Source: Megaleporinus macrocephalus
Lineage: Eukaryota > Chordata > Actinopteri > Characiformes > Anostomidae
NCBI GenBank assembly: GCA_021613375.1
Contig: CM038714.1
Coordinates: 44,322,623-44,386,622, forward strand
Length of the DNA: 64,000 bases
Direction: 5' to 3'
The stretch's first letter is position 1. Every line of letters begins with the position of its first letter. Below the pieces are notes generated by a model that was given only the letters and a program-made list of their open reading frames with translations, did not search any database and had not been told where the DNA came from. Below, piece after piece: positions 1 to 12,572 of this stretch. The translations under genes and the position numbers were made by a program.

Positions 1-1488
1 CATTTGGCCTTAACCTTTTAAGAGAACAGGGTTTTTTTAATGGTGTAAATCCTTCACCCCATAACACATGCTTCACATTGGCCATAGGAGAGTCCAAGAA
101 ATGGCATAACCGTATCTAGTGCCTGGCTCACACTACAGGCATTTTTAAATCCTGCCCCCATGTTGATCAAATATGAGACCCTACATGCAGTAATAGAGGA
201 GTGTAGACAGGTAATCTACACAGGGCTACCCAATCAAATGAGGGCACAAAATGTATTGACTGGTTTTGACTAAACTCTCTGCTCCGAAATTGGCAAATTG
301 ATCGGTTTTATTTGTTTTCAGCTGCTCATGTACTATCTGCCTTTGCCTCAAGACTGTTGTTCAGTGGCCTCTTTTAATCTGTAATCTTGTGAAGAGAAAA
401 AAATCTATACATGCATACATAGCATTGGTTAATGATCTTTCACACATAATGGCAACATTGTTTGTTTCATATGAAAGAATCTGGATGTTCAGTTGAGTGT
501 AATATTTACAATTCGACATTGAGGAGGCCGTAACTGGACTGTAAGTAGATAGGAGAGATAAGGATTGGCTTATAAACACCCCAGACCACAAGACAGTTGT
601 TTAATAATTGGACTTAGCTGAAATCAGGGCACTTGTTGCCATTGTTGTGGGATTAATTGAGCTTAAAATAGTTATTCTGAAAGCGAGGCCTAAGGTATTA
701 ACTAACGTACAGTCTGTGATCCGTTCGGAGTCATTGTCCTCTTATTAACATGCTGCCGGAGTAGACGGACTGTGTGCATCTCCATGTTAATCATAGTACA
801 AAGCATCAGCATGTGGATTTGGGTTTCTCTGTGCTCTTATGTTTCCTATCACTGTATAAAGAGCTGTATGCTGCCTTTTGTTGTTGGATGCGCTGCATCA
901 TTTCTAAGCAGGTGTCAAAGTTACACATAAATGAATTCAATATCACCCTTAAGTAGGGAGAGGAGCAGATTTAAGGACAGACGTAATCAATGGTGAAATA
1001 AATTCGGTGATATTTTTAATTGATATTTTAAAATGAGATGTTTTAACCTGTAGCTCGGCTCTCAGGTTAATTAGGACACTGGTTTGATATATTGTGACGC
1101 TCAGCTAATAGCGGACAGTGAGCAGTAAAGAGGGTAAAAATGGCTCTGTATGGATAAAATGGACGACACAACTGCAGGTGCAGAAGCCGAGAGACCCCTA
1201 AAACAGATGGGGATCTGCAAGCACAGTGGCATACCATGCTCACAGAAAACACATTTGGAGATTGTAGAGTAGAGGATTGAAAATTAAACTTTATTTTTTT
1301 ATTGGGTGTAATGTGTTTAGTTCATTCATTTAGTTAAGGCATAAATAAATTCCTTTTGATATTTAGTTGTACATTAAATTTGATCCGGGTTGTCAGCTAG
1401 ACTTGCTGTCGGCCTCTGACTCATACTTTGCAGGGACGATTACTCAGCACAAGTGACAAACAGCAGTGTTTCGTACCTGTTTGTAGCT
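1..1488. other. AT-rich non-coding sequence, nothing recognised
   Basis: Only short open frames (60-76 codons) without family resemblance are present. I see no repeat, RNA gene or splice-supported exon. Confidence 0.5.
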
Positions 1489-2110
1489 TTTTTTATTTTT
1501 AAAATTTAACCAGGCAAGTCATTGAGAACATATTCTTATTTACAATAACAGCCTGGCAAGTAGGAGAAGCTACTTGTTGAAAAAAGGTTTGATAAAAAGA
1601 ACGGGCATGGATAAAAAGAGAAAACAAGACGAGGAGAAAACAAGACTCAGTTAATAGCAAAGTAAACAGTTTTATCAGTAAAAGTATTCCTGATGAATTT
1701 CTTAAATTTTAATAATTTGAATGTTTTCTGGAGTGTACTCCAGTACTCCAGCAGCAGATGCCTGAAATGATGAGGAGCTGTATGTGGTGCTTGTTTTGGA
1801 GGATTTTTAGTTGAATTAAAGTTGAAGACCTGGTGTTGTACATAACAGACACTGGTTGGGACAGATTCTAGAAGTAAGGTGGTGACCAACCCAGCAGAGT
1901 TATGAGTGTGAACCAGTGTATACTGTGATGCATATGTAATGACGGCCAGTTAACCAAAGTATAAAGGGAACAGTGATGAGTTCTAAAATGAGCATTAGTA
2001 ACAAAGTGAAGAGCAGAACGGTATCAGGGTATCAAGTTTCTGAAGGCTACTTTTGCACGCGTGTCTGGAGACTATATCGCCTCAATCGAACAAAGGAAGT
2101 AGAGTCATCT
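1489..2110. repeat. Dispersed repeat, possibly a LINE 3' region
   Basis: It opens with a T-rich run and a motif of the form TTTAACCAGGCAAGTCATTG followed by AGAACA. This type of sequence recurs in fish genomes at 3' ends of retroelements. The downstream part (about 1740-2110) resembles the accompanying region of such repeats. The family assignment is from memory of the sequence type and is weak; no coding remnant is visible. Confidence 0.4.
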
Positions 2111-2192
2111 GGACCAAAGTGAGTTTTGCAGCATGAGTGACAGATGAACGATTTCTATACAAAAAAATGCAAAATTAAAAAATAATAGACTT

Positions 2193-2229
2193 AGCATAGA
2201 AGCATAGAAGCATTAAATAGAAGCATTAT
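2193..2229 (+). repeat. Short imperfect tandem repeat (AGCATAGA)n
   Basis: Four imperfect copies of an AGCATAGA-like unit lie immediately before the left end of the next element. Confidence 0.6.
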
Positions 2230-2234
2230 AGCCA

Positions 2235-2680
2235 GTAGGGGTGTGTTTAAAAAAAATGTTTTTTTTTTTAATAATCCAATATCGATTCGTATAAACCCGA
2301 GATCGACCTTTAAAATTAGCTTTCCAGCCATTGTTTTTCGTGCAATGATATCTGGCTGGGGGCGCACATCACTTAAGCATGGCTGGAGCACAAGTCAAGG
2401 CGCCCCAGAACTTGAAAGCAGATGTCTGGCTACATTTTGGATTCAGAAACCCTGATGGTATATAAACATATAAACACTAATGTTTTTAGTAATGGTAGGT
2501 TGAGTGTTCCTTGTAAATTTACCACATTAATTCTCTGAAAATCTCTTTTCATATTCAAACAAAACATGTTATTGTAACTGAAATATCCCTAAATGAATTG
2601 ATATTGAATCGAATTGAATTGGGACCTTGTGAATCGGGATTGAATCGATCCGGGAAATCAGTGGCGATACCCAGCCCTAG
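2235..2680. mobile_element. Non-autonomous DNA transposon remnant with short inverted ends
   Basis: The left end reads TAGGGGTGTG and the right end, reverse-complemented, reads TAGGGCTGGGTATCGCC. The inside contains the paired ATATCGATTCGTA and GAATCGATC type motifs typical of a widespread fish element that ends in 'cccagccctag'. I see no transposase. It is probably hAT-like, but the superfamily is not demonstrated. Confidence 0.5.
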
Positions 2681-4783
2681 CAGCCAGTATGTTTCTGTCA
2701 TTGTGCAACACCAGATAATAGTATAAAAGGCCACATTGATCATGAGTGTTTTGGAAGCATAGCATTTCTTACCACTGCACTGCAAAGCATAAAACCATAC
2801 GCATTACCTTAACCTTGATTTGCCTTCTATACCCCCTATAGATGGAAAAATGGGACATTAGACTATTCTTTTATTTGTATTTATTTTATTTAATAAATCA
2901 CTTACCACAAATATTTTGATACCCTACAGATTTGGACGGCTAACTGGGCTTTGCTGCCTTAACTAGATGCCTCATAACACTGCTTGTGCACAGGGTAACT
3001 AGGGATAGTATATTCCATGTCTCTCTAGGAACTTGTTTTTTAAAGCTGGAACTGATTTAAATACACTGCTCAAAGAACTGAGGGTTAAAATGGGACTTCA
3101 CTCACATTTACACATGTTGCATATTTACTCGTTCCCGTATTTTGCAGTGAATTAATGTAAGGTTTAAAATAATGTATAAGTAAAGTGATCAAAGCAAAAC
3201 CTATTTTCAGCTTGTATCTGTCTTGACCAGGTTTTTTCTGTACTTAGCTTCATTAGCCTCCACGCTCCAGCGTAAAATTTAAGAACACTTACCATTAAGT
3301 CTTGTAAATGTATCACCCTATTTCTTTATCAAACTAATAAAGTATGGTCATATACATGTACGATGCAGATCCCTAAAATGAGTGATTGACTAAACTTAAC
3401 AGCTATCTAAATCAATATATGTTGCAGCTTAAACTATTATACTGTATAGAGTAGTCTCAGTTCATTGGTGGCCAGGCTGCGGTCATTTACGCTCAGCAAG
3501 ACTGCTCTCATGGGAGCTCTTCAGACTGAGGTCTAGGCCATAAAGCATCCAGCAGACTGGCAGACTTGGTTATTAGCGTACAGTCATGCGCAGAGAGAGT
3601 ATATACTACTGCTATAGTTCAGGTTGGTTCCAAAAGGGGAATATGAGGTCAGCTGATTTGGGCGAGGGGCTGAGGGTCTGAGGTAGACTACTTGTAATTC
3701 GCAGACAGTGGAGACGGTGTAATTCAGCTTTATGAAAAAGGAGCAGAGATAAGAGCAGAATTATGTAGTATAGGATACTGATGTATATTAAACAGTGCAA
3801 CTCTGTCATGTAATAGGTTCAGCCTAAAGTACATTTTTTCCAGAACACTAAATGACTAACCAAAAATAATCAAAGGGGGAAAAACAAAAACATTTTAAAA
3901 ACACACATTGTAGTTGCAGTTGTAGGTTACCCTCATATCACACCAAGCTTTCGTAAGCATCTGATCTGTCTCAATATCAATCACTTGCCAACCATGATCA
4001 CTATCTAGGCTGGTTAAAGTCTAAATTTGAATTGTTCTACTAACTTACTTGCATATTTAATGACTTTATGACTGTGAACCCCCCATCCTCAAAGTTCGCA
4101 AACTGCAGTTCAAGATTTGCATGGTAAGATAGGAATGGTAGTAAGTCCAGGAACTTGATAATTTTATTAAATAAAACTAAACTTAAATTAAAAATACCAA
4201 TATATTTGGTGTGCCATACTAACGAAGCTGTTACCTGCCTACATATAACATACTGATAACTGAAGTGAGCAAATGATTTTTATGGTTTCTGACTGCATGT
4301 CAAAAATATAAAGATGACACATGATGGCAGCTGCTACGATAGAGTCAGGTTTTAGTTTTGGATGCTATTTCCTCACCCTACACTCAGTTCCATGGTGCAG
4401 TGGTTTTCACAGTATGGCAGAACTTTACAAACTGCATTTTGGGCTTAGCATTCTTTCTGGAAGGCTTTTATATTTCAGCACATAGAAAATCAGTACTCAG
4501 GTGTATAATATGAGGTGGCTGTATTGGGCTGCTACACGACTAACGATTTTGTGAACCAAACGTTTATTTTGAGAATGTGGAAACCTGTGAGATTTACGTT
4601 TACGGCCAGCAGACTGCAAAGAATGTGTATCTCCCCAGTAAAGTTACATCTGTGTTGTTGAGATGATCTCTTTACATTGAAAACAATTCAGTTTCATGTT
4701 CAGTCCTCTGTTCTTATTCTTTCTCTCTTGTGTGACGCAGATACTCTTTATAAGCCACGGTCAGTGCCAGTGTCCATAGCATG
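2681..4783. other. Non-coding sequence, nothing recognised
   Basis: This is AT-rich with no open frame resembling a protein. A somewhat more complex tract lies at about 3440-3560, but I cannot assign it a role. Confidence 0.45.
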
Positions 4784-4804
4784 CTGTGTGTGTGTGTGTG
4801 TGTG
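4784..4804 (+). repeat. (GT)n microsatellite
   Basis: About ten GT units, followed by a short GA run. Confidence 0.9.
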
Positions 4805-6249
4805 AGAGAGCCCAGGGGAGCAGGACTGTGTAACCTGATCATAACAGTGGATGGTGAAAGTGAGGTGTGAGACGGAGAACCGTGGTCTAGACGCTGATTT
4901 AACTCCAGCCGCTCTGCTGTCACACAGGGCACTGCTGTCATTGCCATCTCCACTCTCTTGTTTCATCACCATGGTTACAGTGACCTTGACCCGTCTACCC
5001 AGCCTCACTCATTTACTTATGGAGAAGCAGTGGAACCTCCAGAGTCTTGATGGGAATCATGGGCATCCCTAGGCTAGTTATAGCGTAAATGTTAGGACCA
5101 CCATCCCCCTGGCACCACCTCCCTTGGCCGCTGCTGATATGTTCATGATTAGATTTGGTATGCATGCAAGCAAACAAACAAACCCTGGGGTCTGAGCCCC
5201 CTATTAAAGGCTTATCCCCCCTTGTTCATAAACCTGTAGCGATGCCCTTAATTTGGACTAATTTAATGCTTTTGTATGTGTAGCGCTGATTGTCGGGGGG
5301 AGCTGAGCTGCTTGTAAACTGGTAACTGACGGAGATGAACTTACATTGGTAACCTGTTTAATAGCATGTTTTTAATGGAAGTGAAAATGTTCTCATTCAT
5401 TTAGGACACCGTCACACCCCATACACATCTGACGTACAGATGGCCGAATCACCTAATCCCACAAGTAATGCTCAGACCTGGCGTGAAGGTCCCACTACAC
5501 ACATTTAGGTCCCAAACATTTACTCGCATCCATTTTTTTTTTCAGCAAGAAGTAGTGTGTATAAGCAGTAGCACTAGTCTGTCTCTGTGTTTAAACTGCT
5601 TTTGATTTAATATCCAAAGATCATCTAGTGGTCATTTCACAGGCAAACTGGATATCAACCAAGATATTTTCATTAGCAAAATTAATAGTGTTTCTGTGTG
5701 GCACATGAATGTGTAGAGCTGTTGGCGAGCAATGAGAAGTAATGAGAACCTCCTGCTATGAAAACCTCTCCACAAAGATTGGCATGCTGTGCAGGGGCAT
5801 ATTGAGCATTGTGCTACATGATTTAATACAACATATCACTGCTGTAGTAACTTAATCTTGTATCACCATATTTTTTTCTTGTTTTTCAGTCCTGATTTGA
5901 AAATTCCTGTTCCCCTGTACGTTTTGTATACATTTAATAAGGAATGCTTTATTGACTTACATTAAACATGTATGTATTTTTCTTTCTTCTATAAAGTTAG
6001 CATTATGGAGATACAGTAGATATGTTGTTCTATACTGTTTGTAGACTTATTTTGGGTTTGTAAATCCTTTGGAGATCACCTTTAACATACCCCTGTACTA
6101 AGACAAAGCCAAGCTGGATGTTCCTTTTTTTATATAGTCCAGCATCCTTTATTTCTTTAAACATAATGTGTCAATCAGTTAATTTTTTAAAACTATATTG
6201 TAAACATGAACCAGACTAAAAACACATTTCCAGAAAATATAATTTTTTA
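4805..6249. other. Non-coding sequence, nothing recognised
   Basis: Open frames at 4714-5072 overlap on both strands and resemble nothing known. The rest is AT-rich and featureless to my reading. Confidence 0.45.
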
Positions 6250-6755
6250 ATGGACTGTTCTTTCAAGCCAAGTAAGCGTCCAGGAAATTACATATTGCTG
6301 TCAATCGCCAATACCACAAGTAAAGAACACAAGATGGAATTAAAGCTAGCAGAATATCACTGTTTAAAGTCTGGTTTTATAATTTCATGTAATTCACTAT
6401 TGCTGAAACTGAAAAGCAGTGTTACAGTATGTCAGAATCATGCTGTGTCTGTATTAATCATGTCACCAGCACTGAAATGCTTATGTGTGATGAAAGCTAA
6501 ATTTTTTATTCCAATTATTTCAGCTGTTTGGCCAGCAAGTGCTGATTTAAAGCTGTCAGATGTCATCTTTTGTCGTTTTATACCCAAAGACAAGCTCTTC
6601 TGCTTTCCTATTTTAAAAATCGAAGGTTTGTGCCATTTAGCTCTTTTGGTATTACATCCAGAACCACTGTCTAGAGGTAATGGCTTTGCCTTCTGAGGCC
6701 TCTGACCTAAAAAAAAAAAAAAAAAAAAAAAAATCTGTCCTTCAAAAATATACAC
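6250..6755. other. Double-strand-open segment ending in a 25-A run, identity unknown
   Basis: A plus-strand frame of 148 codons (6250-6696) precedes an A25 run (6709-6733). On the minus strand, the same DNA reads from a T25 tract ending in AG into about 87 codons rich in Lys, Ser, Pro and Gln, ending at 6438. The minus reading looks more protein-like, and the T-tract plus AG could be a splice acceptor. The plus reading could be a retroposed insert with an A tail. I recognise neither protein, and chance remains the simplest explanation. Confidence 0.25.
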
Positions 6756-9382
6756 ATCTACTCAACCAACTATAAATCTTTCAGTTGTTGCCCTATTTAC
6801 ACAAATAAGTCTCCACATGAAAGCGTCTCCCATAAAATGCTAGGCCAGAACCTGTTTTCCAGACTCCAGCCTCGTTTTCCTCCAAGAAGAGAAGTCTAAG
6901 TTTATGACCCAAAACGAGAAACTTCGTCCACAGAAAGTCTCCAACAGGAGCTGCCTGTCCTGCTTGGACGCCTGGGAGACTTTAACACATGCCCTGGGAC
7001 TTGGAAAGCCTTCACAGACAGCAAGGCTGAGAAAGAGACCCTTTCTGAGGGTGTTTAGGGGGTTGGATGAATACAATGGAGCAGGATGAGAGAAAAAGAG
7101 AGATTTATCTGCAGGTTCGAGCCACTGCAGCTGTGAGGAAAGAGTGTCCCTATTAAAGATGAAGTTTAATGGACAGCTGGGGGCATATAACTGAGAGGGG
7201 TTGTTGTGGTGAAGCTGGTCAGGAGGTTTTTAACAGGCTAGTAAAGCACAATTTTATTAATTAATTTTTTAATTGTGAAAGCTAAACACGTACGCTGCAT
7301 ATGCTAAAAGTGTCAAGACACGTGTATTAAGTTGTAAGTTAAAGCTTCACACTTGTCTTTGTAGTCTAAAAAAAAGGTTTAAACGTGTGCTAGTTTAGCT
7401 AAAAAATGGAAACCGGTAGGCACCTAATTAGCATAATTCAACTTACAGAATTCTGACTGGTGGCTGACTGCTTTCATTAATTTTGTTTATCATTTTAGCT
7501 TTTCGCTTCACAAACTGAGCTGTCTCTATTAAACAGAGCCAGCCTTTTCTGTGTGGTGCCTTTTTCTTTTTTTTGGTTGTCGGAAGTTGATCAGACTGTG
7601 GCTGTCCCATCAACCCCCTGGAGAGAGTTTCCAGTGCTGATGTCTATTTGTAGTCTGACTTCGTCACTGCCTCACTCTAGTCGAGGTCATCTCACAGGTG
7701 GAGCCGAACAAAAGCCAAGCCATTTTGAAAGTCGGTTTTTTGGAACTGCTATTCACTGTTGTGAACACTCTGCCCAGTCTTTCTGTATAAAGACACCTGT
7801 TCATTAACAAATATACCTCTAATCCTTCCTTTATTTAACAGTTTCCACATGTAATCCGGTCTCAACACTGTCGCTTTGTGGTGGTTCTGCACGGGTTTCA
7901 CTTTCAGCTGTACAATAGTGTAGGGACGGTGTGGGACGGGACCCAATATTAGAAAAAGCAACATTTGTCCCAACTGAATATTTATACTGTGGGTTGCGGG
8001 GTAGCATGAAACTATAAAGATTTGTTGGGAGAACATGGTATATTGTGTGTTGGGTGGTGGGCTTTCTTTTAGCTTGTGTTGAAAGCACTTTACAAAAATG
8101 AAGATAAACATCATGCTATGACACATTCGTCACCTCCACTGTTGGCATGATGACAACCAAGAGGACAAGCAAATACAACTATTTTACAAATGCTAAATTG
8201 ATCACTAAAAGAGTCAACTAAATTACAGCCTGGGTGGCTGCCGAATAAAGCCATAAAGCTTTTCATGTGTGTTTTCATATTTTTTTCATTCCCCCCGACA
8301 ATAGCCCAGCATCACCATTAGTCTGCACTGCTTGGAGCAAAGTACTGTATCCTTTTTACACCTAACACCATTCAGTCTGTCTGTTTTGAGCTTCCCTTAA
8401 TCTCAAACTCAGAGATCTCAGCAGCTGGTGATATAGCTTCTGAAACAAGGTGGAGAAACTCCACGTTCTCATCTCGCTTTTCCCAAAGTAGAAATATCAT
8501 GGCTTGCCAGACGTTCTTAAAAATGTTCTGTACATCTTTTACTGTGCTGTGGAAAAAAATGGCAAAAATCTGCATCTGTCATGTATATAGTTATAGTATA
8601 TGCATGTTATAGTTTTGGCCTGAAGTTTGAGTTTTGAAATTGCATTTACATCATAATACCAAAACAGAAATCACTAATTCGATAGCAACCAAATAATGTA
8701 TTTGAATTCATTTAACATTAATATCTATATATAATATATATAATATGAGAATGTATGATAGTATGTGTGTAGTACACAAGAATATATGTTTACACACGCA
8801 TCAAGACACAACTTTGTACTGCATGTTTGCTAGTTAAGCTTTTTTTTATAGTGTCTTTACTCTGGGAGATGTTTGTCAATTTGCATAAAGGTTTTTATGT
8901 ACAAATTAAAGTGTGGATGCATTTTTGATTATTCTGTGATTGGATGTTCTGTATTGTGCCATCAGTATAAAAGATGGGGAAACAGTTCAAGCAGTTGCTC
9001 TTTTATTGAACACAAAAAGCTCAACAAGCAGCATGCCGGCTGTAAACATGCAGAAGTTCAAGAAAACATGGTGGAGTAGTTGGATGGAGAATTGGATTGG
9101 GGACAGTACATAACTGCAGTTCGTTCCCTCCTTTGTGAGAAGAGCAGCAAGCAGAGCCTCATATTTCTTTACTACCATCCTGTGTGAAATGGGTCTTTCT
9201 AGCAGTTGTGGTTTCTTTAAATGTGCCTTCAGTATCCCCTACATTAAAACAATATCTGCATAGCATTTGGACATGCATCAGTTTGTTTAGGAATTTTAGA
9301 CTGACTGCAGACTGACCCTGTAATTAATTTCTGTATGCTGGAAACTGACTTGCATCTCTGTTTTTTGGCCATTTTCATTTTT
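6756..9382. other. Non-coding sequence, no clear feature
   Basis: This includes a repeat-free, more GC-balanced tract at about 6840-7150. The overlapping minus-strand frames at 7749-8126 resemble no protein. No RNA gene was recognised. Confidence 0.4.
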
Positions 9383-9485
9383 CTATGTCATTTGAACACA
9401 ACAGCTGCCCTTTACATTGTGTGAAAGTTTCATGATCAATGGACCAATAGAAACCCTCTGGTTCTGGTTCCATTTACATGCATTA
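9383..9485 (-). mobile_element. Family A MITE fragment
   Basis: Matches the internal part of family A in reverse orientation: it contains GACCAATAGAAA and CAGCTGCCCTTTACATTG. Neither terminal inverted repeat is present. Confidence 0.65.
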
Positions 9486-10359
9486 AAAGTAATATACATA
9501 TATAATTTTATACTGTGTGAGCTCACTCTCCTTTTGTCTTACCTTGTTCCTTAGCTGGTGTTCACTACAGCTACTTATTATTATTAGTATTAGTGTTGGT
9601 ATTATTATTTTTATTAATATTTTTATTCTAGTACTTCTAGTTTATTCTCGTATTCTAGCACTTCTTTACACACACAAACAAACACACATTTACTCCAACC
9701 AAGGTAGAAGTATCATAGTTCATCATGCAGGTGCTGCTGCCTAACCCTGTACATTCTGTTTTACTGTAGTGAACTAAAGAACTGAACCACAATTTCTTCC
9801 AATGTTTTTATGGCCTAAGCACTCCGGGCCTCACCCAACCAAAACTGGAGGCTGTAATTGCATTCCTTTTTAACATACACCCCTTTTTTACATACGCTAT
9901 TTATTCACTCTTTTCTTTTTTTTATCATTGCCCTCTCAAATAATTCAAATGCCAACCTAAAGATGACATCCTAGAAACACCACTATGATCTGTGTTTAGA
10001 GAGTAATTTTGGTTTAGCTGAACAGTAACTTGAAGCAACATGCAGTTTTATTCAGATTAGACAATAAACCCTTGAAACGAAGAGACAGCATGATGCAAAG
10101 CAGCATATTAGCATTCAGATAGCAGTGGGTCTTCATATATTCATGTGTAGAGAGGTCTGTGGCACTAAAACTCATAAAAGTCAGCCATTAAATCTTTCAT
10201 GGCTGCCTTGCCTCTGTACTTACTGAGGAAACAAAGGAGGGGTTTCTGAGGGCAGTCTGTCACAACAGCTAGCAAAAAAAAGACCCTAGCTAGTGAAAGA
10301 CTACAGCAGGCCTGAATCTGAAACATCTCTCTGCTAAGCTAATGGCTTTTACACTCCAA
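9486..10359. other. Non-coding, includes ATT-rich low-complexity sequence
   Basis: Low-complexity ATT/TTA runs occur at about 9571-9640. Nothing else was recognised. Confidence 0.45.
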
Positions 10360-10640
10360 GTTCACTGTGACAGGAACACTGTGCCATTTTTGGTTCAGGC
10401 TTGGTCGTTTTACTCCGGGGCTTGCTAGGCCGCCAGCATGCTGCTCGGCTGAGTTTTAACTGGGTGTTAGCTTTTGCTTCACTGCACTGGAAGAGACGCG
10501 CCTCACTTTTCTGTTTGTATTTATGTATCAGCGGCAGGCTGAAGCCATCACTCCTGCTCATGGGTGAATAAAGGCGGCCTGCATTTCCACTCAGCAGCTT
10601 TCTTTCTGCCTGTATTCTGATTTTTTTCCCCTTGTATTTG
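10360..10640. promoter_or_regulatory. Candidate conserved non-coding element
   Basis: A repeat-free, GC-balanced tract in AT-rich surroundings. The minus-strand 101-codon frame across it resembles no protein. Dense GC-rich words alternate with AT-rich sites such as TATTTATG and GTGAATAAAG, the texture of a vertebrate enhancer. This is a composition-based guess. Confidence 0.3.
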
Positions 10641-11209
10641 TTTTTCCATGGCATGTGGTTTTATGGTCCAAAACAGTCATAACTTATTTTTGCGTGAACA
10701 TCTTTCCAACCTCTCTTTCCTCCCCCATATGCACTGTTTTTGTCTACTATAGAGTTACTACTATACTATAGTGACTTTTGAGTCACTGGCTATGAAATTT
10801 TCATTTTGTTTTTAATTTTTATTACATTTTCTTTGTATGCAATGACACACAGTATAGATTTTAAAGTATAAACTAGCTGGCAAAAGGTTTTATTTTATAT
10901 TTTAAGGCATTCCCTTCTGAAATATAATGAAACACAATATTCATTTAAAAATAATTTACAGACCTTTAAAGCTGCAGAGGTTGAGCATGTTAGACTTGTT
11001 TTATCCTCTCGTCTGTATTTGAATATTACTGAGAGTGATTTTAACTTTTGAACTGTAGTGTATTTTAGTAAGTATACTATTTTATTTTTGTTTGTTTTTT
11101 TCAGGAGACTGGTTTATGGCCTGAGCCACATCAGAGTTTCAGGGGTTAATTTGTAAGCAGCATGTGTAGACAAACACAGGGACAAATTTGGACATTGGCC
11201 ACATTTTCT

Positions 11210-11480
11210 TTGCAGAAAGGCCGTGTCTGTAATCGGGAGAGCAGCAGCTGCGCTGGCTGGCTGAGCACGGAGCCACAGGGGTTAAAGATGTAACCCACAT
11301 CTTTAATTTAGGCTATATCCGGGGGAGAGCGGCCGGCATAATCACAGCCTGCCTAACGCTGATGCACACTGACGGCCATTCATTAGCCGGGCCCAGCGCC
11401 CCTCCACCCTGGGCCTGATACCCCGGGCCAGACGAGCATGCCCACTCACATCCCGTTACTGACTTCTGTCTGAAGCAGAG
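11210..11480. promoter_or_regulatory. Candidate conserved non-coding element with a perfect hairpin
   Basis: This is one of the most GC-rich tracts outside the INKA2 gene, free of known repeats. It contains a perfect 10-bp inverted repeat, TTAAAGATGT / ACATCTTTAA, around a 5-base loop (11282-11306), plus homeobox-like TTCATTAGC. There is no open frame of note. Regulatory function is inferred only. Confidence 0.35.
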
Positions 11481-11800
11481 CCAATCATGGCACGCATGGG
11501 CTGCCCACTACAGGAGAAAGTCACTGCTATGTGAGGAAAATGTCCAGTAATAAATCTACAGAATCAGCATCAGAGAACGTTATTTTAACCAGTATCACTG
11601 ACACCAGCCACACTTCTCATTGGTTACCATTATGCTGGGAATAAGAAGCTATATTGCAATAAGAATATTACAATAAACAATTATCCATGACTAAATATAG
11701 TAAACACTTAACAATCATCAATATTTTGCTGTACTGTATAAATGTAACTAGCTACATCATTATTTACGTGCAATTGCATGCAATCTACAGTTGTGATGCT
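11481..11800. other. AT-rich non-coding sequence
   Basis: Nothing was recognised between the GC-rich tract and the next transposon. Confidence 0.45.
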
Positions 11801-12512
11801 GTGTAGAATTGAAATAAAAACAGAATGCAATGATTTACAAATCTCATAGACCCATATTACATATCAGATGTAAAATGGTTTAGCATTTCATGAATATTAT
11901 TAACTAAATTTGAAACAGGCTGATGTCTACCACAGTTTAGTGCCCTGTCTCCTTTTATAAAGAGTCTGTAAACATTTGGGAACTGAGGAGACCAGTTGCC
12001 GGAGTTTTTGGGGAGGAATGTTGTCCCCTTTTTGTCTGATGTAGGATTCTAACTGCTCAACAGTTCTGGATGTTTTTGCCGGATTCATTGTTTTATGATG
12101 CACCAAAGCTTCTGTGGGAAAAGGTCTGGACCGCAGGCATACCAGTTCAGCACATAGACTCTTCTCCTGCAAAGCCATCCTGTTGTGACGGGTGAAGTAA
12201 GTATGTGACCTCTTACCCTCAGAGATGCAGGTTAAAACTGTGCTCTGGTAATAAGCTGGATGGTCTATCTCCTCTTGAGTCTGGAGGACATGGTGTCCGT
12301 GGTTTTCAAAAATAAAAAAATCGAGTTTTGTTTCATCCACAGAACAGTTTTTCATTTTGCCTCAGTCCATTTAAAGTGAGCTTTGGTCCAAAGAAGACAG
12401 CGATGTTTAGGTATGGCTTCTACTTTGCATAATATAGCTTCAACTTGCATTTGTGGATCGCATGGCGCACTGTGTTCAATGATCTTTAGAAGTGTTCCTG
12501 AGCCCATGCAGT
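11801..12512 (-). mobile_element. Non-autonomous DNA-transposon-like repeat (family D)
   Basis: The left side reads TAGAATTGAAATAAAAACAG then AATGCAATGATTTACAAATC, a signature of a very common fish repeat. The rest follows that repeat up to 'gttcctgagcccatgcag', where family A interrupts it. A minus-strand frame of 142 codons (11927-12355) recurs in copies of this repeat and matches no catalytic domain I can name. The right end is missing. I do not assert a superfamily. Confidence 0.6.
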
Positions 12513-12572
12513 TCTCTCCTGTAAAGTTGCAATTTTGGAGATAATTGTTTTTCATTGGACAGCGACGATATG
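12513..12572 (-). mobile_element. Family A MITE terminal fragment inserted in family D
   Basis: About 60 bases carry one complete terminus: CCTGTAAAGTTGCAATTTTG then GAGATAATTG and TTTTTCATTGGACAGCGACG. It starts exactly where the family D sequence stops, so it is a nested or junction insertion. Confidence 0.7.

Noticed and set aside
11927..12355. 142-codon minus-strand frame as a possible transposase
   Set aside because: Lies in family D and recurs with that repeat, but has no DDE, zinc-finger or other catalytic signature I can see.
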